Part shown: positions 36,628 through 45,879 of the stretch, one piece after another | How the letters are laid out: the number at the start of each line of letters is the position of its first letter | Position numbering within the stretch: position 1 is the stretch's first letter | Assembly: GCA_902597425.1 (NCBI GenBank) | Contig: CACJXT010000001.1 | Span: forward strand, 1 to 64,000 | DNA: 64,000 nt | From: an uncultured Pelagibacteraceae bacterium | GTDB taxonomy: Bacteria > Pseudomonadota > Alphaproteobacteria > Pelagibacterales > Pelagibacteraceae | Direction: 5' to 3' | Notes under the pieces: generated by a model | What the model was told of the DNA's origin: nothing | The model's database searches: none | What the model saw: the letters and a program-made list of their open reading frames with translations, nothing else | Program-made: the position numbers and the translations under genes

Positions 36628-39084
36628 TTAAAACCTTTTTGTTTGATCAATTGTAGTTAACCATTTTTTGTAATTTTTTACCGAGAATTTCTGATACTCA
36701 ATAATATTGTAATCATAAGTTCCTTCTTCTACTTTTTTTGATACATGATCAAATTCTTCATAAGTCGTAGGAACAAATTTTACTCTATCTCCTGGTTGGA
36801 AAAGACAAATGTTGTTTTCAAATACTGGAAAACTTTTTTTTGTATCCCATATTGGAACAGGAATGATACCAAAAATTTGGTATCCACCTGGCAATCTGTC
36901 AGGGTATATTGATGTAGAAGCGCCTCCCATTCCAACAGTTCCTTTTGGCGTCCATGTTCGTGGAGGGTTATATTTTGGAACTGTAAGTTTACACCTTGGA
37001 TCAAGAGCCATCATAAATGGAAGACCAGGCCAAAAACCTATAGCAGAAACCCAATATTCTGTACCAGAATGTACTCTTACAAACTGTTCAGTACTTTCAA
37101 GATTATTTAACTCTGTAATAAGTTCAGGATCAGGTTTCTTTTTTGCAATTTTGCTTGAATAATCCTCAACACATTCTTTCGTCCATTTATCAAGATAAAC
37201 AGTAGGAAAAGAAAAGATTCTACTATTAATTTCAATATCGTCAGAAGGACCTAAAGAACTTACAAGAGACTTTAGTTCGTTTTTTAAATCATTAAATTTT
37301 ATTTCTTCTGGTTCGTAATGCACTAACATTGAAGCAAAACATGGAGATGTTTCGTACACTCCTTTAACTTTATTATCTTTGATTGCTTTAGCTAAGTTTT
37401 GAGCAGTAAAATTTAATTCTAAATTCATAATATTACCGAATTCAATAAGCATATATTTATCACCTGCAGGCAAAAATTTAGGCGTATCATAAATTTTACC
37501 TTGAATATTTTTAACTTCTGTTTTTACTTCAGCCTCTGACACTCTATTCTTTGAAGAAACAATGTTATCGAAAGCTTTTAAATCTTTTTCAGTATAGCCT
37601 TGACCATTTTTACTTTTCGGAGTTTTAGCAATAATTTTTTCAAAAGCTTTTACATCTTTATCACTGTACTCTTGTTTACTTTTAGCCACATCTTGTTTTT
37701 TGATTGGCAAAATATCTTCTTTTTTCTCAATAAATAAGTTCAAATTATTTTCAATAAATTTAGTATTAAAATTTGATTCTTCAAAAGTTTTATTTTGTAG
37801 TACAGATATCAAAAAAGATTTATTAGTATTAATTCCCTCAATTTCAAATTCTTTTAAATATTTTACCATGTTATTAATACTTTCAGTTCTATTAGAACCT
37901 TTAGAAATAATTTTTGCTATCATTGGATCATAATAAAAAGATATTTCATCTCCTTCATCAACACCAATGTCTAATCTAATATTTGACAAACCGATATTTG
38001 GAATTTTAAGTTTTGAAATTTTTCCAGGCGAGGGAAGAAAATTTTTTGAAGGATCTTCTGCATATAATCTACACTCAATGGCATGTCCAGTTCTACTAAT
38101 TTTATTTTGTTCTGTTAAATCAAGATCAATACCTAATGCAAACTTTATTTGCATCTCAACTAAGTCAGAATTAGTTATAGATTCTGTTACAGGATGTTCT
38201 ACTTGAATTCGTGTATTCATTTCTAAAAAGTAGAATTTTTTTTCGTCTACATCGTAAATAAATTCTATTGTTCCAGCACCTTCATATTTTTGATTGGTAG
38301 CAAAATTAACTGCACTTTCTGCTATTTTATTTATAATTTCTGGTTCTACTTTTGGTGCTGGACTTTCTTCTATAATTTTTTGAAATCTTCTTTGTATTGA
38401 ACAATCTCTTTCATAAAAATGAACAGCCTTTTTTTCACCAAAACCAAATATTTGTATTTCTATGTGTCTTGCATTTTTTATAAATTTTTCTAAAAAAACA
38501 TCGCTATTACCAAAAGCTTTCTTTGCTAAATTTTTTGTTTTTTCTACAGATTTAAGTAATTCGCTGTAGTTATTTACAATTTGCATTCCTATTCCGCCGC
38601 CACCAGCGCTTGCTTTAATTAAAATTGGAAATCCAATCTCATTACATTTTTTTTCTAAATCACTTTTTTCTAAATCTTTATTGTTTAAACCTGGGCAAAT
38701 TGGTAGATTGCTTTTTAAAGCCAAATCTCTAGCTATGTCTTTGTTGCCCATTGATACAATAGTATTAGGCTTAGGCCCTATCCAAACGATACCAGCATCG
38801 ATTACTTTTTTTGCAAATTGATCATTTTCAGCTAGAAAACCGTAGCCAGGATGAATAGCATCAGCTTTTACTTTTTGAGCAGCTTCAATTATTTTATCTA
38901 AGGATAAATAGCTTTCCTGAGCTTTTGAAGCACCTATATGTATTGATTCATCTGCTTTTCTTACATGTTTGCTATTTTTATCTACATCAGAATAAACCGC
39001 AACTGAATGAAACTTTAATTTTTTACAGCTGTCAATAATTCTGCAAGCTATTTCCCCACGATTAGCAACTAATATTTTTTTCAT
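36628..39084 (-). CDS. biotin carboxylase fused to PxpB/KipI-like (AHS1) domain through a repeat-bearing linker
   Basis: N-term MKKILVANRGEIACRIIDSCKKL, KASAGGGGIGMQIV, FLEMNTRIQVEHPVTE; C-term GFWPGLPFMMALDPRCKLTVPKYNPPRTWTPKGTVGMGGASTSIYP; 818 aa. Confidence 0.9.
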   Translation of the reverse strand: MKKILVANRGEIACRIIDSCKKLKFHSVAVYSDVDKNSKHVRKADESIHIGASKAQESYLSLDKIIEAAQKVKADAIHPGYGFLAENDQFAKKVIDAGIVWIGPKPNTIVSMGNKDIARDLALKSNLPICPGLNNKDLEKSDLEKKCNEIGFPILIKASAGGGGIGMQIVNNYSELLKSVEKTKNLAKKAFGNSDVFLEKFIKNARHIEIQIFGFGEKKAVHFYERDCSIQRRFQKIIEESPAPKVEPEIINKIAESAVNFATNQKYEGAGTIEFIYDVDEKKFYFLEMNTRIQVEHPVTESITNSDLVEMQIKFALGIDLDLTEQNKISRTGHAIECRLYAEDPSKNFLPSPGKISKLKIPNIGLSNIRLDIGVDEGDEISFYYDPMIAKIISKGSNRTESINNMVKYLKEFEIEGINTNKSFLISVLQNKTFEESNFNTKFIENNLNLFIEKKEDILPIKKQDVAKSKQEYSDKDVKAFEKIIAKTPKSKNGQGYTEKDLKAFDNIVSSKNRVSEAEVKTEVKNIQGKIYDTPKFLPAGDKYMLIEFGNIMNLELNFTAQNLAKAIKDNKVKGVYETSPCFASMLVHYEPEEIKFNDLKNELKSLVSSLGPSDDIEINSRIFSFPTVYLDKWTKECVEDYSSKIAKKKPDPELITELNNLESTEQFVRVHSGTEYWVSAIGFWPGLPFMMALDPRCKLTVPKYNPPRTWTPKGTVGMGGASTSIYPDRLPGGYQIFGIIPVPIWDTKKSFPVFENNICLFQPGDRVKFVPTTYEEFDHVSKKVEEGTYDYNIIEYQKFSVKNYKKWLTTIDQTKRF

Positions 39085-39088
39085 TTAC

Positions 39089-39826
39089 TTATTTTTTTGA
39101 CAGAGCGTTCTTTAGGTTTGTAATAATTTCAACAGCATTAGGTGTATCAGAATGTACACAAATCGTGTCACATCCTACATCTATGTCTGTGCCACTTGTA
39201 GTTTTAACTTTTTTTTTTGAAATTGCTCTTAAAGCACGCTCCACAGCTAAATTACTGTCATAAATAGCATTTTTACCTTTTGCTATAACTAACTTACCAT
39301 TTTTATCATAATCTAAATCTGCATAAAACTCTGCAACAAAATCAAGTTTCCTTTCTTTTTTATAAATTTTTTCATGGGCAGTATTTGCCATTCCAAAAAT
39401 ACTAACATTAAAAGGCGCAACAGCATCTGCTATAGCTCTACACATATCTTCGTCTTTTGAAGCCATAACATATAATGATCCATGAGGCTTGATGTGATTT
39501 AAAGGCATATTTAATTCATCTAAAAAAGCTTTAAGTGCACCAACTTGATACATAATCATGTTTTTTAAATCTAATTTTGGCATTTTCATTTCTCTTCTTC
39601 CAAAACCTTGCAGATCTGGAAAAGATGGGTGAGCACCAACTTTTACTTTATGTTTTTTTGCTAACTCAACAGTTTTTCTCATATGGTTAGGATCTGAAGC
39701 ATGAAAACCACAAGCAACATTGGCAATGTCAATTAGAGGCATTATTTCTTCATCATTTCCGGCAGAATATATTCCAAAGCTTTCACCCATATCACAATTA
39801 ATTTTTGTCATTTTATTTTTTTTCAT
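39089..39826 (-). CDS. pxpA: PxpA / LamB-YcsF-family 5-oxoprolinase subunit
   Basis: INCDMGESFGIYSAGNDEEIMPLIDIANVACGFHASDPNHMRKTVELAKKHKVKVGAHPSFPD; ORF extends to 39871 but Met at 39826 (or 39811) is the likelier start, overlapping the permease stop. Confidence 0.9.
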   Translation of the reverse strand: MKKNKMTKINCDMGESFGIYSAGNDEEIMPLIDIANVACGFHASDPNHMRKTVELAKKHKVKVGAHPSFPDLQGFGRREMKMPKLDLKNMIMYQVGALKAFLDELNMPLNHIKPHGSLYVMASKDEDMCRAIADAVAPFNVSIFGMANTAHEKIYKKERKLDFVAEFYADLDYDKNGKLVIAKGKNAIYDSNLAVERALRAISKKKVKTTSGTDIDVGCDTICVHSDTPNAVEIITNLKNALSKK

Positions 39827-39827
39827 T

Positions 39828-41243
39828 TTAAATTTGTGATCTAATATGTGGTGATCTAGCGTATAGAGCAACCATTGGTATAATTAATAAACCTAATATA
39901 AACTGTTGTGCTTCCCATTTTAACCCCCAACCAATTAGTACCGTTGTAATTACTTGTAAAATCAAAACTCCAATTACACTTAATCCGTATCCACCAACAC
40001 CTCCTAATAAAGAAGTTCCTCCAACAACAACTGCAGCAATCGTTAAAAATAAATATGTATCACCAACTCCTATGAAACCACCTCCACTCCAACCAAGAAG
40101 CAATGCACCAGTTAGAGATGCAAAAAAACCACTAATTACATAAGCACCTACCCAATACCCTCTTTCTGAAATAGATAATCTTGCTGATGATAAACGACTT
40201 CCTCCAAGAGCATAAAGATTTCTTCCCCATTTAGTTAAGCGAAGTGCAACAATTATAATTATAGAAGCAACAATCCAAACCAAAATAATAGGAGGAATAG
40301 GCAATCCCACAGTTTCACCATTCATTGAGGCAATATTTCTCATCCACTCTGGCACAACACCAAAAACTGTACCTGCAGAAAAAGTACCCATTGCTACAAG
40401 AATTTGAACACCTCCCTTAACAAAAAAACCAACACCTAAAGTTAATATTAATGCCTGACCTTGTAGCCTAAAACTTAAGATACCATTTATTAATCCTATT
40501 ATTAAACCTAATATTAACACAGCAGCCAAAGCCAACCATGGAGGCACACCTTTTGATATTAACGACATTAGAGCAACATTCGATGCTCCTATCAAAAATG
40601 GAATTGACAAATCAAGACCGCCTAATAATGCAACAAAGGTTTGACCCACTGTAGCTAAACCTAAAAATGCTGCAAACACCAACATTGCTTTCATGTTCAG
40701 AAGAGAGAGAAAGCCACCTATGGTAAGTGATCCTAATATAAACAATGCAATTAATACACAAATACCAATAAAAACACTTTTTTGGGCAGTTATATATCGA
40801 CCAACAACTCCCATTAATATTATAAAACCTAAGAATATTAAAAAAGATACTAACGTACGGCCAGAAAAGAAACCTTCAGCAATAAATGAAACAAAAATAA
40901 AAATAAGTATTAATAATATAAAAGCTAATGTTTTCCATTTATGTTCACGAATATTTTTGAAAAAGAAATTTTCTTCGTCCTCATCTTCAGATAAAGTTTT
41001 TCCTTCAACCTTTTCTTTTTCCGGGAATTTAGCAAATATATTTTTCTTTAAATCACTATCAATCCATCTAACAGAAAAGTGATACCAGCCCCATAAAATT
41101 AATCCGGTCACTGCTATTGAATATGTTACAATATTCATCCAGTCAGCCCCGTCATACCAACCTAATACAGCGGTACCTATTCCGCACAAGATTGCAAACA
41201 ACAATCCTAAACCTTTAAAGAAAAGAAAAGCTGATCTTTTCAT
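39828..41243 (-). CDS. ABC transporter permease (sugar/branched-chain BPD_transp_2 type) with N-terminal membrane extension
   Basis: GLDLSIPFLIGASNVALMSL; TLGVGFFVKGGVQILVA; VVGGTSLLGGVGGYGLSVIGVLIL. Confidence 0.85.
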   Translation of the reverse strand: MKRSAFLFFKGLGLLFAILCGIGTAVLGWYDGADWMNIVTYSIAVTGLILWGWYHFSVRWIDSDLKKNIFAKFPEKEKVEGKTLSEDEDEENFFFKNIREHKWKTLAFILLILIFIFVSFIAEGFFSGRTLVSFLIFLGFIILMGVVGRYITAQKSVFIGICVLIALFILGSLTIGGFLSLLNMKAMLVFAAFLGLATVGQTFVALLGGLDLSIPFLIGASNVALMSLISKGVPPWLALAAVLILGLIIGLINGILSFRLQGQALILTLGVGFFVKGGVQILVAMGTFSAGTVFGVVPEWMRNIASMNGETVGLPIPPIILVWIVASIIIIVALRLTKWGRNLYALGGSRLSSARLSISERGYWVGAYVISGFFASLTGALLLGWSGGGFIGVGDTYLFLTIAAVVVGGTSLLGGVGGYGLSVIGVLILQVITTVLIGWGLKWEAQQFILGLLIIPMVALYARSPHIRSQI

Positions 41244-41244
41244 T

Positions 41245-43566
41245 TTATTTTACCTCTTCCCATTGACTTAATTGACTATCTCGAGCAATTTTTTCTCTAT
41301 AGATTCTCATGAACTGCCATACTAAAGGAGTAAGGGGTATTCCTATTATAAATACAGCAACAATTTTATAAAATGAATATCCAACAGAATAAAATATTGC
41401 AGACCATAAAAGACCTGAAAATATTACTATGTACATATATGGTGCAAATCTTTTGTAACTACCTTTATACCCCATATTTAAAAACAAAAAATACTGTACT
41501 AAAAAAACAGCTAGTATGCTAAATGCAAATTGTGCATATTCAGTCCTTATAGTTTCATAAAAAAATCTTTTTGGTTCTTCATATTTTACTTGGGATATGT
41601 CTCCAATATTTAATTCACTTATTATCTGAGGTTGATAAAGCGAAGGATCATCGGGTATAAATGTATTTCCCCCAATAAAATAAGTTGCAAGAATAGCTAA
41701 AACACCAAATCCAAAAATATAAACATTTGTGAGATTTTTTATTTTAGAATGAACAAATGGGGCCGTAATAACAAAAAGCAATAAAATTACTAATATAACA
41801 CCATAACCCTGGATACCAAAAAAACTTTTATTAGCACTTTCAATTAAATTATTATAGGAGACACCCTTTAAAACAATCATTGTTAAGGCGGCCAAAAAGA
41901 AAAGCATGGCGGCAGATTTTGTACGATTACTAAATTGAGGTAACATTGCTATAACAATTAAAGAAGCAAGCAGAACAACCCCAGCAATATAAATTATACT
42001 ATAAGTTGTTCCTGAAATAGATAAATTTGAAAAATAATCAATCTTTTCAAGACTAAAGTATTCAGGTTTTGAAGTTTCAATACTACTAGTTTGTCCTGAT
42101 TGTATGTTTATCTTTTCAGTATCTTTTAATAAATCTTTCTCTTTATCTTCGGGATCAAAAATTAAACCTGCTACTATTATAGCTACAACAATTGCAAATG
42201 TTGTAGAAGCCGGGCTCCTATGAACTGTAAGCAAGTAAAGGAGAAGAGCAAGACCTGCAATTCCAATAATAATATAAAGCACTATTGTTCCTGGTGTTTC
42301 TGTTAATCGGACAACTGAATGACCAGCTAAAGATCCACCTTGTTTAGTTCCTGTTCCTGTAGTTGTTCCTGCTTCACCTTCTTCAACAATAATATTTCCT
42401 GTAGCATCTATTTTACGTACTTTTTGACCTCGTTGATAAGCTTTAGAAGCTTCATCTATGTCTTCTTTTACTTCAGATTCAACTACGATGGGCTGATCAT
42501 AAACTTGATGCATTACAACAAATGTACCGGCAAAAGACATAAGAATGAAAAAAACCATAACAGACAATCCTTTAGTTACTCTTTGTACATAAGGAAGAAT
42601 AAGGCTTACAAGTAAAGCAATAACTAGTACAGCTCCATAAGATAAATCAGAGACAAAGCTTTGTAGTCTTTCAAATCTAAAAGTAACTAAAATATAATTA
42701 ATTAAATAAAGGTTTCCAGCACCTAAAATAGCTCCAAATGCACCACCTCGACCACCTACAAGACTTGCTCCACCAAGAACCAGTGCAGTCACTCCTAAAA
42801 GTGTATACTTAGTTCCTTGTATAGGATCTCCAGAACCAACTAGAGCAGTAAAACATATTGCAGATAAAGCAGCAAAAACTCCAGCTATTAAATGTGCAAC
42901 TATTCTTACCCAGTTAATTTTTACACCACTTGTAAAAGCGGCACGCTCATCTGAACCCATTAATTTTAAATGACCCCAAAAAGCTGTGTGGGTGATGATA
43001 TAAAATAAAATTGTAGCTAAAATCATCAGAAGAAATATTTCATTAAATATTGTAAAGCCTTCTCCCCAAGGTATTAACCAATCAGGAGCAATACCGCCTG
43101 GACGAGATAGAATAACAAGATTAATTCCCGTGAATGCTAAATAACCTGCCAATGCAACTATGATTGGTGAAACTCTTACAAACACTACAATTAAAGCATA
43201 AAACAACTGCCAAAGTAAACCTATGACAATGGCGTAAATGAACCAACCAATAGGTGTTTCTAAATATCCATGAGCATATAATTGGATACTACTGACATTT
43301 ATAAAACCCATAAAAGGACCAATAGATAAGTCGACACCACCTCGGCCAGCCATAACAATAAATGTTAATGCATAAGTTGTTAATATAAGTGGTGCGCTAA
43401 GAATTATTGCACTACCAATACCTGATTGCGAAATTATAATTGGACTTCTAATCATCGCAAAAATTAATAGTGAAAAAAATATAAAAATTGGCACCATAAG
43501 ATACTTATTTGAAGAAGTATCTACACTCGATCTATAAGTTTTTGTTATTTTATCTACTATCTCCAT
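41245..43566 (-). CDS. ABC transporter permease with about 430-aa C-terminal multi-TM/soluble extension
   Basis: GRGGVDLSIGPFMGFINVSSIQLYAHG and VLGGASLVGGRGGAFGAILGAGNLYLI canonical permease core in the N-terminal 340 aa; 773 aa total. Confidence 0.85.
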   Translation of the reverse strand: MEIVDKITKTYRSSVDTSSNKYLMVPIFIFFSLLIFAMIRSPIIISQSGIGSAIILSAPLILTTYALTFIVMAGRGGVDLSIGPFMGFINVSSIQLYAHGYLETPIGWFIYAIVIGLLWQLFYALIVVFVRVSPIIVALAGYLAFTGINLVILSRPGGIAPDWLIPWGEGFTIFNEIFLLMILATILFYIITHTAFWGHLKLMGSDERAAFTSGVKINWVRIVAHLIAGVFAALSAICFTALVGSGDPIQGTKYTLLGVTALVLGGASLVGGRGGAFGAILGAGNLYLINYILVTFRFERLQSFVSDLSYGAVLVIALLVSLILPYVQRVTKGLSVMVFFILMSFAGTFVVMHQVYDQPIVVESEVKEDIDEASKAYQRGQKVRKIDATGNIIVEEGEAGTTTGTGTKQGGSLAGHSVVRLTETPGTIVLYIIIGIAGLALLLYLLTVHRSPASTTFAIVVAIIVAGLIFDPEDKEKDLLKDTEKINIQSGQTSSIETSKPEYFSLEKIDYFSNLSISGTTYSIIYIAGVVLLASLIVIAMLPQFSNRTKSAAMLFFLAALTMIVLKGVSYNNLIESANKSFFGIQGYGVILVILLLFVITAPFVHSKIKNLTNVYIFGFGVLAILATYFIGGNTFIPDDPSLYQPQIISELNIGDISQVKYEEPKRFFYETIRTEYAQFAFSILAVFLVQYFLFLNMGYKGSYKRFAPYMYIVIFSGLLWSAIFYSVGYSFYKIVAVFIIGIPLTPLVWQFMRIYREKIARDSQLSQWEEVK

Positions 43567-43569
43567 AAA

Positions 43570-44097
43570 TTAATCAAAATAAACAACTTTAATTTTTTCA
43601 ATACCCAATTTGTTTTTAAAATTTTTTTCTCTTTCATTTAACTTATTATAATCAATTATTTTAATTTTTTTGTTATCAATCTTTGCATTATTTTTATTTT
43701 CATTTTTTGCATTATTTTTAGACTTAATGATTTCTTCAAAAGCACTCATATCTTTATCTGTATACTCAGTGATAGTTTTTTCAGGTTTAGTTTTATTATT
43801 TAAATATTTTCCATCATTAAAATTTGTGAATTGTTTTAGTTTTTTAAAATTCTGAAAATCTGAAGGTGAATAGTTTTCTGATTTATTAAATTCTTTAGAC
43901 GGAGGAGATTTTTCATTGGTAGAAACATTCATAATTTTATTAAAGTTTTTATTGTCAGAAACTGCATATTTAATAGAATGATTTTTATCTTGATTATTAT
44001 TTAATTTATTAACTTTAAATTCTTTGAAATTTTTTAACTTTTCAAAGTTAATTAAATCTTCATCAGTATAATAATTATTTATATTTTCTTTTTTCAT
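43570..44097 (-). CDS. hypothetical Lys/Asn-rich 175-aa protein built from Y-x3-D-x3-F repeats
   Basis: Sits between ATPase and permease genes; repeats at residues 10, 44, 76, 112; C-terminal IKIIDYNK...IKVVYFD tail. Confidence 0.8.
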   Translation of the reverse strand: MKKENINNYYTDEDLINFEKLKNFKEFKVNKLNNNQDKNHSIKYAVSDNKNFNKIMNVSTNEKSPPSKEFNKSENYSPSDFQNFKKLKQFTNFNDGKYLNNKTKPEKTITEYTDKDMSAFEEIIKSKNNAKNENKNNAKIDNKKIKIIDYNKLNEREKNFKNKLGIEKIKVVYFD

Positions 44098-45863
44098 TAA
44101 AATGTTTTTATTTTTATTTTTTTGTCTAAATTTTTATCTTTAGATTTCTTTTCTTTTTCAAAATCTACAACTTTTATAATTTTTTTACTTTGGGTATCTA
44201 AATTTTTTATATAAACATCATCACTTGTTTTTTTTGAAATATTTTCGTTATTTGATCTACTAATACTAGTAGATCCTATGCCTGCAGTTTGGCCAAACAT
44301 TCCTTCAAGCAAAGTATCTGCATTAACTTTTTCATTTTCAAAAATATCAAATATTGTTCCATGCCTAAATACAATTACTTTTGGACAAAGCCCGATAAAC
44401 TCTTCAAGCTCACTAGATAAAAAAATAACAGTATTTCCTTCTTCAACAAACTTTCTAAGGTGAGTATATAAATCTCTTTTTGTACTTACATCTATGCCTC
44501 TAGCAGGATCATTCAAGACAAGGATTTTTGGATGTGTTGCTAAAGATCTGGCAATCATAACCTTTTGTTGATTTCCTCCACTTAGCGAACCAATAAGGTT
44601 ATCTCTTTGTCCGGTTTTGATACTAAGTCTTTCAACTTCGTATTCATATATACCATTTAACTCAAGCCAATTAACAAATCCCAGCCATCCAGCTTTACTA
44701 GTTGTTCGATAAAGTGGAACTACTAAATTTTCATATATACTTAAATTAGGAAGTATTCCTTCTTTTTTTCTATCTCCTGAAACAAAAGAAATTCCGTTTT
44801 TTTTTGCATCCATTAAAGAACTATATTTTGTGAATTTGTTATGAATATCTAAAACTTCAGTAGTACCTCCATTAGATTCTTGTACACCTGCTAAAATTTT
44901 TACAAAATCATCTTGTCCGTTACCATCTAATCCTGTAACGCCAACTATTTCACCTCTACGCACTTCAAAATTAACTGGTGTACTTTCAGGCCAAACAACT
45001 AGATTTTCCGCTCTCATTACAACTTTATCCGTTTTTGTTTGTACGGCAACTGATGTAGATTTTTCTCCAGTTTCAGCTCTTCCTGTCATCAAACCTAATA
45101 AATTTTTTTCGTTAAGATCTTTTTTCTCTAAAACTCCAACATCTTTACCATCTCTCATAACGGTTGCTTTATCACTTATACGTATTAATTCTGCAATTCT
45201 GTGGGTAACAATAAAAACCGCAACACCATTATCTCTTAACTCTCTCATTTTTTTGAACAATCTTTCAGTTGAATCAAAATCGAGTGCAGCAGACGATTCA
45301 TCAAGAATTAATACTTTTGTGTTTTCACGCAAAAAAGCTCTTCCAATAGTGATCCAAGCTTTAATGGGTAATGGTAGATTGAATACTTGAGTATATGGAT
45401 CTATATATTCACCAGCAAGATCTTCCATAAGTTCTTGCGCTTTTATAACTTTTTCTCTTTGTGTTAAATTTTTGTACCAAAAGCTATCTGAACCAACAAA
45501 CAAGTTGTCTACAACAGATGCTTCTTCGGCTATCATTACTTCTTGAAAAACAGTAGCTATACCCATTTCTCTAGCCATAACAGGTGAAGTAGGGACGTGC
45601 CCCAAAACAGAAACTTTACCTTTATCAATAGGCAAAACACCCGACATTACTTTTGCTAACGTACTTTTTCCACAACCGTTACCACCAACAATGGCATGAA
45701 TCTCACCAAAATTTGCACTAAAATTAACTCCGTTAAGAGCTTTAGTTACACCAAAATATTTATGTACATCTTGCACATAAACATCGCCTGTAATATTTTT
45801 TGATTTGTCAGACAACACCTCTTTATCAGAGGTGTTGTCTTTAATGTTTTGTTCCGCACTCAT
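44097..45863 (-). CDS. sugar-type ABC transporter ATP-binding protein (tandem ATPase domains) with C-terminal tail
   Basis: AIVGGNGCGKSTLAKVMSG Walker A; ILDESSAALD; LSGGNQQKVMIARSLA; tail KKIIKVVDFEKEKKSKDKNLDKKIKIKTF. Confidence 0.9.
   Translation of the reverse strand: MSAEQNIKDNTSDKEVLSDKSKNITGDVYVQDVHKYFGVTKALNGVNFSANFGEIHAIVGGNGCGKSTLAKVMSGVLPIDKGKVSVLGHVPTSPVMAREMGIATVFQEVMIAEEASVVDNLFVGSDSFWYKNLTQREKVIKAQELMEDLAGEYIDPYTQVFNLPLPIKAWITIGRAFLRENTKVLILDESSAALDFDSTERLFKKMRELRDNGVAVFIVTHRIAELIRISDKATVMRDGKDVGVLEKKDLNEKNLLGLMTGRAETGEKSTSVAVQTKTDKVVMRAENLVVWPESTPVNFEVRRGEIVGVTGLDGNGQDDFVKILAGVQESNGGTTEVLDIHNKFTKYSSLMDAKKNGISFVSGDRKKEGILPNLSIYENLVVPLYRTTSKAGWLGFVNWLELNGIYEYEVERLSIKTGQRDNLIGSLSGGNQQKVMIARSLATHPKILVLNDPARGIDVSTKRDLYTHLRKFVEEGNTVIFLSSELEEFIGLCPKVIVFRHGTIFDIFENEKVNADTLLEGMFGQTAGIGSTSISRSNNENISKKTSDDVYIKNLDTQSKKIIKVVDFEKEKKSKDKNLDKKIKIKTF
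45810..45840 (-). promoter_or_regulatory. perfect 13-bp inverted repeat (5-nt loop) within the 5' coding part of the ATPase gene
   Basis: AGACAACACCTCT-TTATC-AGAGGTGTTGTCT on the + strand. Confidence 0.85.
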
Positions 45864-45879
45864 ACTTTAACTTAAAGTA

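Noticed and set aside
36809-37162. 117-aa plus ORF opposite the PxpB domain
   Set aside because: Antisense to a well-supported coding region; no independent RBS or motif evidence
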